Shown here: positions 35,980 to 45,793 of the stretch, in pieces
How the letters are laid out: each line of letters opens with the position of its first letter
How positions within the stretch are numbered: the stretch's first letter is position 1
NCBI RefSeq assembly: GCF_900102465.1
Contig: NZ_FNBW01000004.1
Span: forward strand, 1 to 64,000
Length of the DNA stretch: 64,000 bases
Direction: 5' to 3'
DNA from: Thalassobaculum litoreum DSM 18839
GTDB lineage: Bacteria > Pseudomonadota > Alphaproteobacteria > Thalassobaculales > Thalassobaculaceae
Notes under the pieces: model-generated
What the model was told of the DNA's origin: nothing
Database searches by the model: none
The model's input: the letters and a program-made list of their open reading frames with translations, nothing else
Translations under genes and position numbers: made by a program

Positions 35980-36870
35980 ATGGACGATTACGCGAATATC
36001 TGGCTGCACCGCGCCAAATGGGCCTATCTGCTGCTGATCGTGGCGACTCTGATGAGCCCGGTCTTCTACGTCATGTACATCTCGTTCAATGAGAACGGGT
36101 TCGGCGCCGCCCAATACGTCTTCACCACCAGATGGTACGGGCTGATCTTCTCCGACGGGCAGCTCATGGACGCCCTGCGCTGGACCCTGGGCCTGGCGGT
36201 GACCACGACGGTGCTGACCATTCCCATGGGGCTCCTGGCGGCCAAGTTCTACAAGGCGACCCGGGCCAAGGTGGCGGTGGTGTTCCTGCTGCTGGCGCCG
36301 CTCTTTGTCGCACCCGACATCCTGAGCGCGGCGCTGCTGGTGTTCTTCAAGAACGTCAACCTATCCTTCCAGGGGCTCGGCGACCTGGCCGGCGTGTCGT
36401 TCATGGATGCCTGGTTCCGGCTCGGCTTCACCACCACGGTGATCGGGCTGATCATCTACACGATCCCCTACGCCTTCGTGGTGATCCTGATCACCATGGG
36501 GCGCTACAACAAGGAGCAGACGGAGGCCGCCCGCGCCTGCGGGGCGACCGGCTGGCGGGCGTTCTGGGATATCGAGTTCCCGCAGATTCGCGCCGGCGTG
36601 TTCAGCGCCTCGGCCTTCACGATGATTCTCTGCTTCAACGAATACACCCGCACCAGCCTGCTGAAGGGCGGGTTCGACACCTTCACCACCGTGCTGGTCA
36701 GCCAGATGCTGAACGAGGGCATGTCGGAGCAGTCCTACGCCATGTCGAGCTTCGTCAGCTTCGTCGCCATCGCGCTGATCGGCGGGATCATCGTCTTCAC
36801 CCTGCTGCGCTCGGAAGCCGCCGCCCGCCGGGCGCAGCCGGTCGCCGAACCCAACACTGTGCCTGCGTGA
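35980..36870 (+). CDS. Pot-type ABC transporter permease (PotC-like)
   Basis: The 296-residue permease has six membrane segments; a first helix WAYLLLIVATLMSPVFYVMY and the EAARACGATGWRAFWDIEFP cytoplasmic loop that docks on the ATPase. It completes the channel with the preceding permease. The stop lies 7 bp before the ATPase start. Confidence 0.9.
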   Translation: MDDYANIWLHRAKWAYLLLIVATLMSPVFYVMYISFNENGFGAAQYVFTTRWYGLIFSDGQLMDALRWTLGLAVTTTVLTIPMGLLAAKFYKATRAKVAVVFLLLAPLFVAPDILSAALLVFFKNVNLSFQGLGDLAGVSFMDAWFRLGFTTTVIGLIIYTIPYAFVVILITMGRYNKEQTEAARACGATGWRAFWDIEFPQIRAGVFSASAFTMILCFNEYTRTSLLKGGFDTFTTVLVSQMLNEGMSEQSYAMSSFVSFVAIALIGGIIVFTLLRSEAAARRAQPVAEPNTVPA

Positions 36871-36877
36871 TGAGAGA

Positions 36878-37978
36878 ATGCACATGAACACCACCACCCC
36901 CGCGGTTCAGGTCCGGCAGCTCTGTAAGAATTACGGCAGCGTGCAGGCGCTGAAAGGCGTCGACCTGTCGATCGCGGCCGGCGAGTATTTCGTGCTGCTC
37001 GGCCCGTCGGGCGGCGGCAAGACCACCCTGCTGCGCACCATCGGCGGCTTCCACAAGCCGTCCAGCGGCCAGGTCTGGCTGAACGGCCAGGAGGTCTCGC
37101 ACCTGCCGCCGGACAAGCGGCCGACCTCCATGGTGTTCCAGGCCTATGCCCTGTTTCCGCACATGACGGTGCTGGGCAATGTCGGCTACGGCCTCAGCCT
37201 CGCCAAACTGCCCAAGGCCGAGGTGCGCGACAAGAGCATGGCCATGCTGGAGATGGTCGGGTTGTCCGGCTACGAGAATCGGCGTCCGCACGAGCTCTCC
37301 GGCGGCCAGCAGCAGCGGGTGCAGCTTGCCCGCGCTCTGGTGCTGGGCCGCAACATTCTGCTGCTGGACGAGCCGCTGGCCGCCCTGGACGCCCAGCTCC
37401 GCAAGGACATGTGCCTGGAGCTGAAGCACCTGCAGGAGAAGGTCGGCATCACCTTCATCCACGTCACCCACAATCAGGAAGAGGCGATGACGGTGGCCGA
37501 CCGTATCGCCCTGATCGCCGACGGCGAGCTGGTGGAGCAGGGGGCGGCCCGCGACATCTACCGCACGCCGCAGCGCCGCTTCACCGCCAGCTTCGTGGGC
37601 GAGAACAACCTGCTGTCCGGTAACGTCACGGCGGTGGAGGGCGATACGGTGACGGTCGAGGTATGCGGTCAGCCCCTGGCGGTCGACCGGCGCGACCTGC
37701 CGGTGCGCGCCGGCGAGACGGTCGCCCTGTCGATCCGCTCGGAACTGGTGGAGATGGTGTCGGCCGACGGCACAGCGGCGGCCGACGGCTGCTCGCTGTC
37801 CGGGACCTATGCCGAGAGCGTCTATCTCGGTCTCACCCTGTCGCACCGGGCAGCCCTGGCCGACGGCACGGAGATCGTGTCGAGGGTGGTCGGCGAGTCC
37901 GACGCGCCCGATCCCGCCCCCGGCACCGCGATCCGGGTACAGTGGAAGCCGGGTGCGTTGCGCCTGCACGTCAACTGA
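36878..37978 (+). CDS. Pot-type ABC transporter ATPase (PotA-like)
   Basis: The 366-residue ATPase has Walker A GPSGGGKT (42-49), Q-loop MVFQAYALFPHMTV, signature LSGGQQQRVQLARAL, Walker B ILLLDEPLAALD, H-loop THNQEEAMTVADRI and a C-terminal TOBE domain (after about 250). It energises the preceding permeases. The second ATG, two codons in (36884), is an equally possible start. Confidence 0.9.
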   Translation: MHMNTTTPAVQVRQLCKNYGSVQALKGVDLSIAAGEYFVLLGPSGGGKTTLLRTIGGFHKPSSGQVWLNGQEVSHLPPDKRPTSMVFQAYALFPHMTVLGNVGYGLSLAKLPKAEVRDKSMAMLEMVGLSGYENRRPHELSGGQQQRVQLARALVLGRNILLLDEPLAALDAQLRKDMCLELKHLQEKVGITFIHVTHNQEEAMTVADRIALIADGELVEQGAARDIYRTPQRRFTASFVGENNLLSGNVTAVEGDTVTVEVCGQPLAVDRRDLPVRAGETVALSIRSELVEMVSADGTAAADGCSLSGTYAESVYLGLTLSHRAALADGTEIVSRVVGESDAPDPAPGTAIRVQWKPGALRLHVN

Positions 37979-38001
37979 CCGCCGACAGGAGGACCGCCGC
38001 C

Positions 38002-38916
38002 ATGTGGCCCAATCCGCGCATTCCCTTCGAGCTGGCCGACAAGCGCCGGACGCTGGCGCCGCTGAACGGCAAGCCGCTGATGGTTCACGTGGCGATGAAC
38101 ATCGAGTACTGGCCGATCGACCGGCCGATGCCGCGCGGGATCATCCCGCCGCCGCACGGCGCCCAGATCGCCCCGCCGGACGTGCCCAATTTCTCCTGGG
38201 TCGAGTACGGGCTGCGGGTAGGCATGCCGCGGATCATGCGGATGCTTCGTGAGCGCGGCCTGCCCGCCTCCGCCCTGATCAACGCCCAGGTCGCCGACGC
38301 CTATCCGGCCCTGATGGACGCGGTGGTCGAGGCCGGGTGGGAACTGGTCGGTCATGGCTGGTTCCAGCAATCGCTGAAGCAGGCCGACGACGAGCGGGCG
38401 GTGATCCGCAAGAGCCTCGACCGGCTGAAGGCGGTCAGCGGCAAAAAGGTGCGCGCCTGGCTCGGCCCCGGCATCGGCGAGAGCTTCGACACGGTCGATA
38501 TCCTGAAGGAAGAGGGCATCGAGTTCCTGCACGACTGGGTGGTCGACGATCTGCCTGTGTGGATGCGCACGATCCACGGCCCCATGGTCGGCCTGCCCTA
38601 CACGATGGAGCTGAACGACGTGCCGATCTACGCGGTGCAGAACGGGTCCACCGACGAGTTCTACAAGCGGGTGGAGGCGACGGTCGCCACCCTGGAGCCG
38701 GAGCTGGCGCAGAACCCGCGGGTCGTCACGCTGGCCCTGCACCCGCATCTGATCGGCGTGCCCCATGTGGCACATCACTTCGAGCGGTCCCTGGACCTGC
38801 TGCTGGCCCGCGACGACACGGTGTTCGTCACCTCCTCGGTGATGGGCGACTGGTTCGTGGAAGCCGACGGCACCGGCGGCGCCGACCTGCCGAATGAGGC
38901 TCCACCCCTGCCGTAA
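38002..38916 (+). CDS. Polysaccharide-deacetylase-family protein (PuuE/allantoinase-like)
   Basis: 304 residues from the ATG at 38002, behind a perfect AGGAGG at 37987-37992. The NodB-like fold is recognised from MVHVAMNIEYWPIDRPM, the WELVGHGWFQQS segment (His of the metal site in GHG), RAWLGPGIGESFDTVDIL and LALHPHLIGVPH. Cytoplasmic members of this branch act on small amides such as allantoin rather than on polymers. Its place right behind a polyamine-type importer supports hydrolysis of a small imported C-N compound. The substrate is inferred, not seen. Confidence 0.8.
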   Translation: MWPNPRIPFELADKRRTLAPLNGKPLMVHVAMNIEYWPIDRPMPRGIIPPPHGAQIAPPDVPNFSWVEYGLRVGMPRIMRMLRERGLPASALINAQVADAYPALMDAVVEAGWELVGHGWFQQSLKQADDERAVIRKSLDRLKAVSGKKVRAWLGPGIGESFDTVDILKEEGIEFLHDWVVDDLPVWMRTIHGPMVGLPYTMELNDVPIYAVQNGSTDEFYKRVEATVATLEPELAQNPRVVTLALHPHLIGVPHVAHHFERSLDLLLARDDTVFVTSSVMGDWFVEADGTGGADLPNEAPPLP

Positions 38917-38998
38917 GGTTCCCTAGGATGGCGGGAACGCCACCCCGACAGTCTGGCCGCAACGCGCCGGGCGGGGAGCGGCGGCCTCGGAGGGACTT

Positions 38999-39991
38999 AT
39001 GGCCAACGATCTGCTGTTCGGCATCCAGACCAACGGCATCAAGCATGCCGATGCCGACCCCATGCCGGACGTGCGCACCCGCTTCCGCATGGTGAAGGAG
39101 GCGGGGGTGTTCGACTATGTCGACAAGACCCCGGATCCCGACCAGGTGGAAGATTTCAAGGCCGGCTCGGCGGAGACTGGCCTGCCGATCCGTGCCGGCG
39201 GCTGGTTCTACGAGCTCGGCGGGGACGAGGGGCTGCTGGAGCGCAACGTGAAGCTCGGCGCCGAGCTCGGCTCCCTGGTCCACAACACTCAGATCAAGCT
39301 GCGTCACGCCGACGGCCATGTGGTCACCGACGACGAGGTGATGGCGGCCTATCTCGACGCCGCCGAGCTGGGCGACCGGTACGGCTGCGTGCCTTGCTTC
39401 GAGGTGCATGTGAACATGTGGTCGGAGGACTTCCCCCGGGTCGCCACGGTCGCCCGGATGGTGGAGGCGCGCGGGGTCGAATTCAACATGACCCTCGACC
39501 ACAGCCACGTGATCTTCAAGATCGACAACCCGCACGAACAGAAGATCTTCGGCACCGACGCCAAGGTGGCTTCCGGCGAGCTGGTGCTGAACCCGTTCAG
39601 GCCGGGCAACGTGATCGAGGAATGGGTGACGTCGGGCTGGGTGAAGCACTGCCATGCCCGGGCGGCGATCCCCAACAACCCGAAGAACACGCTGGCGCAT
39701 CACCCCGACGGCTCCGTCGGGCGCGGCATCCAGTATCCGTTCAAGCGGCCGAAACCCGGCGAATACCATGCCGAGTGGGACGAGACCCTGCTGGAGCCCT
39801 GGAAGGAGGGCATCCGCATCCTGATGCGCCACCACGCAAGCGACCGCAAGGCCAAGCTCGGCCAGATCTCCACCGAGTTCATCCCCAATCCGGATTACGG
39901 CGGCGGCTGCACATACTCGCTGTTCGAGCAGGCCATCGCCTGCGTCGGCTGGATGCGCGAGACCTGGGCGGAGATCCGGGCCGGGGCCTGA
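38999..39991 (+). CDS. Xylose-isomerase-like TIM-barrel protein
   Basis: The 330-residue protein shows a TIM-barrel of the AP-endonuclease-2/xylose isomerase type: YGCVPCFEVHVNMWSED (metal-ligand Glu/His), FNMTLDHSHVIFKID (Asp/His), WVKHCHARAAIPNNPKNTL and the terminal FIPNPDYGGGCTYSLF. Such proteins are isomerases or epimerases of small sugars or keto acids. It is expressed behind GGAGGGACTT and follows the deacetylase gene by 82 bp. I cannot name the substrate. Confidence 0.7.
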   Translation: MANDLLFGIQTNGIKHADADPMPDVRTRFRMVKEAGVFDYVDKTPDPDQVEDFKAGSAETGLPIRAGGWFYELGGDEGLLERNVKLGAELGSLVHNTQIKLRHADGHVVTDDEVMAAYLDAAELGDRYGCVPCFEVHVNMWSEDFPRVATVARMVEARGVEFNMTLDHSHVIFKIDNPHEQKIFGTDAKVASGELVLNPFRPGNVIEEWVTSGWVKHCHARAAIPNNPKNTLAHHPDGSVGRGIQYPFKRPKPGEYHAEWDETLLEPWKEGIRILMRHHASDRKAKLGQISTEFIPNPDYGGGCTYSLFEQAIACVGWMRETWAEIRAGA

Positions 39992-40008
39992 ACCAAATTC
40001 GATCTCTT

Positions 40009-40027
40009 ATTGCGAATCATTCGCATT
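40009..40027. promoter_or_regulatory. Fur-like box ATTGCGAATCATTCGCATT
   Basis: A 7-1-7 inverted repeat (TGCGAAT-C-ATTCGCA) resembles the Fur-box layout, for example AATGAGAATCATTCTCATT of gammaproteobacteria. It directly overlaps the -35 region of the aldehyde dehydrogenase promoter, a position suited to repression. The regulator (Fur, Mur or another) is inferred. Confidence 0.55.
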
Positions 40028-40054
40028 GACGCTTTGCCGCAGGCTCGTTTAACT
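40026..40054 (+). promoter_or_regulatory. Sigma-70-type promoter of the aldehyde dehydrogenase gene
   Basis: TTGACG at 40026-40031, a 17-bp spacer and TTAACT at 40049-40054, about 80 bp before the start codon. The -35 is overlapped by the Fur-like box. It implies that the dehydrogenase can be transcribed separately from the Pot-type operon. Confidence 0.5.
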
Positions 40055-40136
40055 GCGGCGTCGCCCACCCCACATATCCGGTTCACGGGCCCTCTGCCCG
40101 CCCCGCCCGCGACTTCTCGCCAAAGGAAAAAAAACA

Positions 40137-41582
40137 ATGCTCCGCAAGACCGATTTCTACATCGACGGCGCCTGGGTTCCGCCCACCACGTCCAAGGATT
40201 TCGACGTCATCAATCCGGCCGACGAGACCGCCTTCGGGGTGATCTCGCTGGGCTCCAAGGCCGATGTGGACAAGGCGGTCGCCGCCGCGCGCGCCGCGTT
40301 CGACGGCTGGAGCAAGACCCCGCTCGCCGACCGCATCGCCAAGGTCGAGAAGCTGGCCGAGGTCTACGAGCGCCGCGCCGGCGAGATGGCCGAGGCGATC
40401 TCCACCGAGATGGGCGCGCCGATGAAGCTGGCGACCACGGCCCAGGCCGCCGCCGGTCTCGGGCATATCAAGGCGTTCATCCGCGCGCTGAAGGACTTCA
40501 AGTTCGAGCACAAGCTGCGCGATGACACGCCGGACGAGTTCATCATCCACGAGGCGATCGGCGTCTGCGGCCTGATCACCCCGTGGAACTGGCCGATGAA
40601 CCAGGTGACCCTGAAGGTCGTGCCGGCGGTCGGCGTCGGCTGCACGGTGGTGCTGAAGCCGTCGGAGATCGCGCCGATGTCCTCGCTGCTCTTCGCCGAG
40701 TTCATGGACGAGGCCGGCTTCCCCAAGGGCGTGTTCAACCTGGTCAACGGCGACGGCCCGACCGTCGGCGAGGCGATGAGCCGCCACCCCGACATCGACA
40801 TGATGAGCTTCACCGGCTCGACCCGCGCCGGCATCGCCGTCACCCAGGCCTCGGCCGAGACGGTCAAGCGCGTGGCCCTGGAGCTTGGCGGCAAGGGGGC
40901 GAACATCGTCTTCGCCGATGCCGACGTCGCCAAGGCGGTGAAGCGCGGCGCGATCCACTGCTTCAACAACACCGGCCAGTCCTGCAACGCCCCGACCCGC
41001 ATGCTGGTCGAGCGCTCGGTCTATGACGAGGCGGTGGAAGTCGCCTGCGCGACCGCCGAGAGCACCGCGGTCGGTCTGCCGAGCGAGGACGGCAACCATA
41101 TTGGCCCGCTGGTCTCCGAGCTGCAGTTCACCAAGGTGCAGGACCTGATCCAGGCCGGCATCGACGAGGGTGCGCGTCTGGTTGCCGGCGGCACCGGCCG
41201 TCCGGAAGGCTTCAACCGCGGCTACTTCGTGCGGCCGACGGTGTTCGCCGACGTGAACAACGACATGCGGATCGCGCGGGAGGAGATCTTCGGCCCGGTG
41301 CTGTCGATGATCCCGTTCGAGAGCGAGGACGAGGCGGTGAAGATCTCCAACGACACCAGCTACGGCCTGACCGACTACGTGCAGAGCGGTGACAGCGCGC
41401 GCACCCAGCGCGTCGCCCGCCAGCTCCGCGCCGGCATGGTGGTGGCCAACGGCGCCCCGCGCGCCCCGGGCAGCCCGTTCGGCGGCTACAAGCAGTCCGG
41501 CAACGGCCGCGAGGGCGGCCAGTACGGCCTGACCGAGTTCCTGGAAGTGAAGGCCGTCTCCGGCTGGACCACCACGAGCTGA
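40137..41582 (+). CDS. NAD(P)-dependent aldehyde dehydrogenase
   Basis: The 481-residue protein is of the ALDH superfamily and oxidises an aldehyde to an acid. Catalytic residues are visible: Asn in LITPWNWPMNQ, Glu in VALELGGKGANIVF and Cys in NNTGQSCNAPTRM; the cofactor turn FTGSTRAG and the terminal GYKQSGNGREGG are present. It follows the TIM-barrel gene by 145 bp, with its own promoter and Fur-like box, so it may join the upstream pathway as an aminoaldehyde or aldehyde step while being iron-controlled. Confidence 0.9.
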   Translation: MLRKTDFYIDGAWVPPTTSKDFDVINPADETAFGVISLGSKADVDKAVAAARAAFDGWSKTPLADRIAKVEKLAEVYERRAGEMAEAISTEMGAPMKLATTAQAAAGLGHIKAFIRALKDFKFEHKLRDDTPDEFIIHEAIGVCGLITPWNWPMNQVTLKVVPAVGVGCTVVLKPSEIAPMSSLLFAEFMDEAGFPKGVFNLVNGDGPTVGEAMSRHPDIDMMSFTGSTRAGIAVTQASAETVKRVALELGGKGANIVFADADVAKAVKRGAIHCFNNTGQSCNAPTRMLVERSVYDEAVEVACATAESTAVGLPSEDGNHIGPLVSELQFTKVQDLIQAGIDEGARLVAGGTGRPEGFNRGYFVRPTVFADVNNDMRIAREEIFGPVLSMIPFESEDEAVKISNDTSYGLTDYVQSGDSARTQRVARQLRAGMVVANGAPRAPGSPFGGYKQSGNGREGGQYGLTEFLEVKAVSGWTTTS

Positions 41583-41646
41583 GAGGGGCTTCCCCGCCAC
41601 CAACTCCCTCTTCCCCGGCCCCGCGCCGGGGCCCGGGGTGATGCCT

Positions 41647-41682
41647 GCTGGAGCGTTTCCGATTAGTCGGAGGCGCTCCAGC
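41647..41682. repeat. Strong hairpin, probable terminator or REP unit
   Basis: GCTGGAGCG (41647-41655) pairs with CGCTCCAGC (41674-41682), and the stem continues inward with seven further pairs including two G-T pairs, leaving a 4-base TTAG loop. It lies 65 bp behind the aldehyde dehydrogenase stop. No T-run follows, so it may be a REP unit rather than a standard terminator. Confidence 0.6.
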
Positions 41683-41765
41683 GGTCCCTCTCCTGGATCC
41701 CGGCGCAAGGCCGGGAAGACGGATTGGGGATCTGGAATATCTTTCTTCTTCACAATCCTTTTTAC

Positions 41766-41894
41766 ACACTCCCCGGATTTATTCCGGGGCCCACGGTTCC
41801 CCGTGTTTCAGTGTTGGCAATAGTTCTCTCACTCTCAAGGCGGCCTTCCTCAAGGCGGCCTTCCCGTGGCCCCCGGAATAAATCCGGGGAGTGT
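41766..41894. repeat. 129-bp inverted-repeat element with nested CCCCGGA...TCCGGGG palindromes
   Basis: Arms at 41766-41795 and 41865-41894 are inverted copies matching at 29 of 30 positions. Each arm itself contains the palindrome CCCCGGATTTATTCCGGGG (41771-41789; inverted copy 41871-41889). The same unit occurs once more at 45755-45773. The 69-bp centre holds two direct copies of TCAAGGCGGCCTTCC. It is a dispersed REP-like repeat in BIME arrangement, located between convergent genes. Confidence 0.75.
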
Positions 41895-41917
41895 TTGAGT
41901 AGGATATTTCGGGCCTC

Positions 41918-42316
41918 TCATCCCCGCCCGGCCAGGTCCTCAAGGATCGGGCAGTCCGGGCGGTCGTCGCCGTGGCAGCGGGTCACCAGGTCCGACAGGG
42001 TCGCGTGCATCGCCTGCAGCTCGGCGACCTTGCGTTCGATGCTGCCGAGATGTTCCTGCGCCACCCGCTTGACGTCGGCGCTCGCCCGGCCGCGGTCCTC
42101 GTACAGTGCCAGCAGGGCGCGGCAATCCTCGATCGTGAAGCCGAGCGACCGGGCGCGGGCCAGGAAGACCAGCTTGTGCACGTCCACCGCCGCGAACGCG
42201 CGGTAGCCGTTCTCCCCCCGCGCGGGCCGGACCAGGCCGATCTCCTCGTAATAGCGGATCGTCTTGGCCGGCAGGCCGCTCTGCTCGGCAACCTCTCCGA
42301 TGTTCATGGCCGTCAT
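41918..42316 (-). CDS. hmrR: Copper-responsive MerR-family regulator (HmrR/CueR)
   Basis: The 132-residue regulator has the MerR HTH (MNIGEVAEQSGLPAKTIRYY), a dimerisation helix and the Cu(I)-binding loop CHGDDRPDCPIL with two Cys eight residues apart, as in CueR/HmrR. It activates genes from promoters with a 19-bp spacer when Cu(I) or related ions bind. Such a promoter lies before this gene (42340-42371) and before the downstream P-type ATPase gene (43221-43251). The ATG at 42307 three codons in is an alternative start. Confidence 0.9.
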   Translation of the reverse strand: MTAMNIGEVAEQSGLPAKTIRYYEEIGLVRPARGENGYRAFAAVDVHKLVFLARARSLGFTIEDCRALLALYEDRGRASADVKRVAQEHLGSIERKVAELQAMHATLSDLVTRCHGDDRPDCPILEDLAGRG

Positions 42317-42339
42317 CCTTCAGCAAGGTGTCGGAACAG

Positions 42340-42371
42340 ATAGGTAGGCCTTCCCATTACTGGAAGGTCAA
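42340..42371 (-). promoter_or_regulatory. CueR-type promoter of hmrR with 19-bp spacer
   Basis: On the minus strand: TTGACC (-35, 42371-42366), a 19-bp spacer that contains the CueR palindrome CTTCC...GGAAG, and TACCTAT (-10, 42346-42340). The overlong spacer and dyad are the hallmark of MerR-type activation. It drives hmrR and implies autoregulation. Confidence 0.75.
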
Positions 42372-42451
42372 GCGGCGCGGCCGATCTCGGAACCCGACCC
42401 GCCGCCGATCCGTTGACCAGGACAGGCACCCCTCAACCGACGGAGAGCCCC

Positions 42452-43195
42452 ATGACTGCGCAAACCGCCCGCCTCTACCGGATGGTCATGCCGGAGCACC
42501 TCTGCCCGTTCGGCCGGAAGTCGAAATTCCTGCTGGAGCGCAAGGGCTACGACGTGGAAGACCACCATCTCACCACCCGCGACGAGGTCGACGCCTTCAT
42601 GGCCGAACACGGGGTGGAGACCACGCCGCAGACCTTCATCGGCGGCGACCGGATCGGCGGATACGACGAACTTCGGGTCCATTTCGGCCTCGACGACCCG
42701 GACGACGACACCACCTACCAGCCGATTATCGCCCTGTTCGCCGTTGCGGCGCTGATGGCCCTGGCGTTGACCTGGCTGTTGAGCGGCACGGTGCTGATCC
42801 CGCGCACGGTGGAGTGGTTCGTGGCGATCTCGATGATCCTGCTCGGTCTGCAGAAGCTGAAGGACGTGGAGGGCTTCTCCACCATGTTCCTCAACTACGA
42901 CCTGCTGGCCCAGCGCTGGGTCCCGTACGGCTATATCTATCCCTTCGCCGAGGCCGGGGCCGGCGTGCTGATGCTGGCGGGCGTGCTGACCTGGATCTCC
43001 GCGCCGGTGGCGCTGTTCATCGGTCTGGTCGGCGCGGTCAGCGTGTTCAAGGCGGTCTATGTCGACAAGCGCGCGCTGAAATGTGCCTGCGTCGGCGGCG
43101 ACAGTTCGGTGCCGCTGGGTTTCGTGTCGCTGACCGAGAACCTGATGATGATCGCCATGGGCCTGTGGATGGGGGCCAAGGCGATCCTGCTGTAA
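42452..43195 (+). CDS. Glutaredoxin-MauE fusion membrane protein
   Basis: 247 residues from the ATG at 42452. Residues 1 to about 80 form a glutaredoxin domain with a single-cysteine CPFGRKS motif, the TTPQTFIGG cis-Pro segment and IGGYDEL. From about residue 92 on there are four membrane segments of MauE/DoxX type (IIALFAVAALMALALTWLL first) and a cytoplasmic or periplasmic KCACVGGDSS Cys pair. MauE-type proteins help form disulfides or deliver reductant. Placed between a copper regulator and a copper pump it probably protects or reduces thiols during copper stress. Confidence 0.8.
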   Translation: MTAQTARLYRMVMPEHLCPFGRKSKFLLERKGYDVEDHHLTTRDEVDAFMAEHGVETTPQTFIGGDRIGGYDELRVHFGLDDPDDDTTYQPIIALFAVAALMALALTWLLSGTVLIPRTVEWFVAISMILLGLQKLKDVEGFSTMFLNYDLLAQRWVPYGYIYPFAEAGAGVLMLAGVLTWISAPVALFIGLVGAVSVFKAVYVDKRALKCACVGGDSSVPLGFVSLTENLMMIAMGLWMGAKAILL

Positions 43196-43220
43196 GGTAG
43201 CCCGTCTGAAAGACCGGCCC

Positions 43221-43251
43221 TTGACCTTCCAGTGACGGGAAGCCCCATCTC
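43221..43251 (+). promoter_or_regulatory. CueR-type promoter of the copper ATPase gene
   Basis: TTGACC (43221-43226), a 19-bp spacer with the dyad CTTCC...GGAAG, then CATCTC (43246-43251) as -10. It matches the hmrR promoter in spacer length, dyad and -35, so both belong to the HmrR regulon. The start codon follows at 43278. Confidence 0.75.
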
Positions 43252-43277
43252 TCAGCCTCCAGAAATGCGAGGCAGAG

Positions 43278-45734
<2,457 letters not shown>

Positions 45735-45754
45735 TCGCTCCCACCGTCCTCACT

Positions 45755-45773
45755 CCCCGGATTTATTCCGGGG
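45755..45773. repeat. Third copy of the CCCCGGATTTATTCCGGGG palindrome
   Basis: A 7-bp stem (CCCCGGA/TCCGGGG) with a TTTAT loop between the convergent ATPase and kinase genes. It also shares the flanking CACT with the element at 41766-41894, so it is one arm of the same repeat family. May act as a bidirectional terminator. Confidence 0.7.
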
Positions 45774-45793
45774 CGTGAAGGAGCGGGAAATGC

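Larger units (their letters stand above)
41583..41917. other. Gene-free mosaic of palindromic repeats
   Basis: No gene. Between the convergent aldehyde dehydrogenase and HmrR genes lie four different hairpins in 300 bp: GGCCCCG/CGGGGCC (41617-41633), a 16-bp stem (41647-41682), CCCGGC/GCCGGG (41699-41715) and a large inverted-repeat element (41766-41894). A tandem TCAAGGCGGCCTTCC duplication sits inside the last. Looks like a REP/BIME-type intergenic region. Confidence 0.7.
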
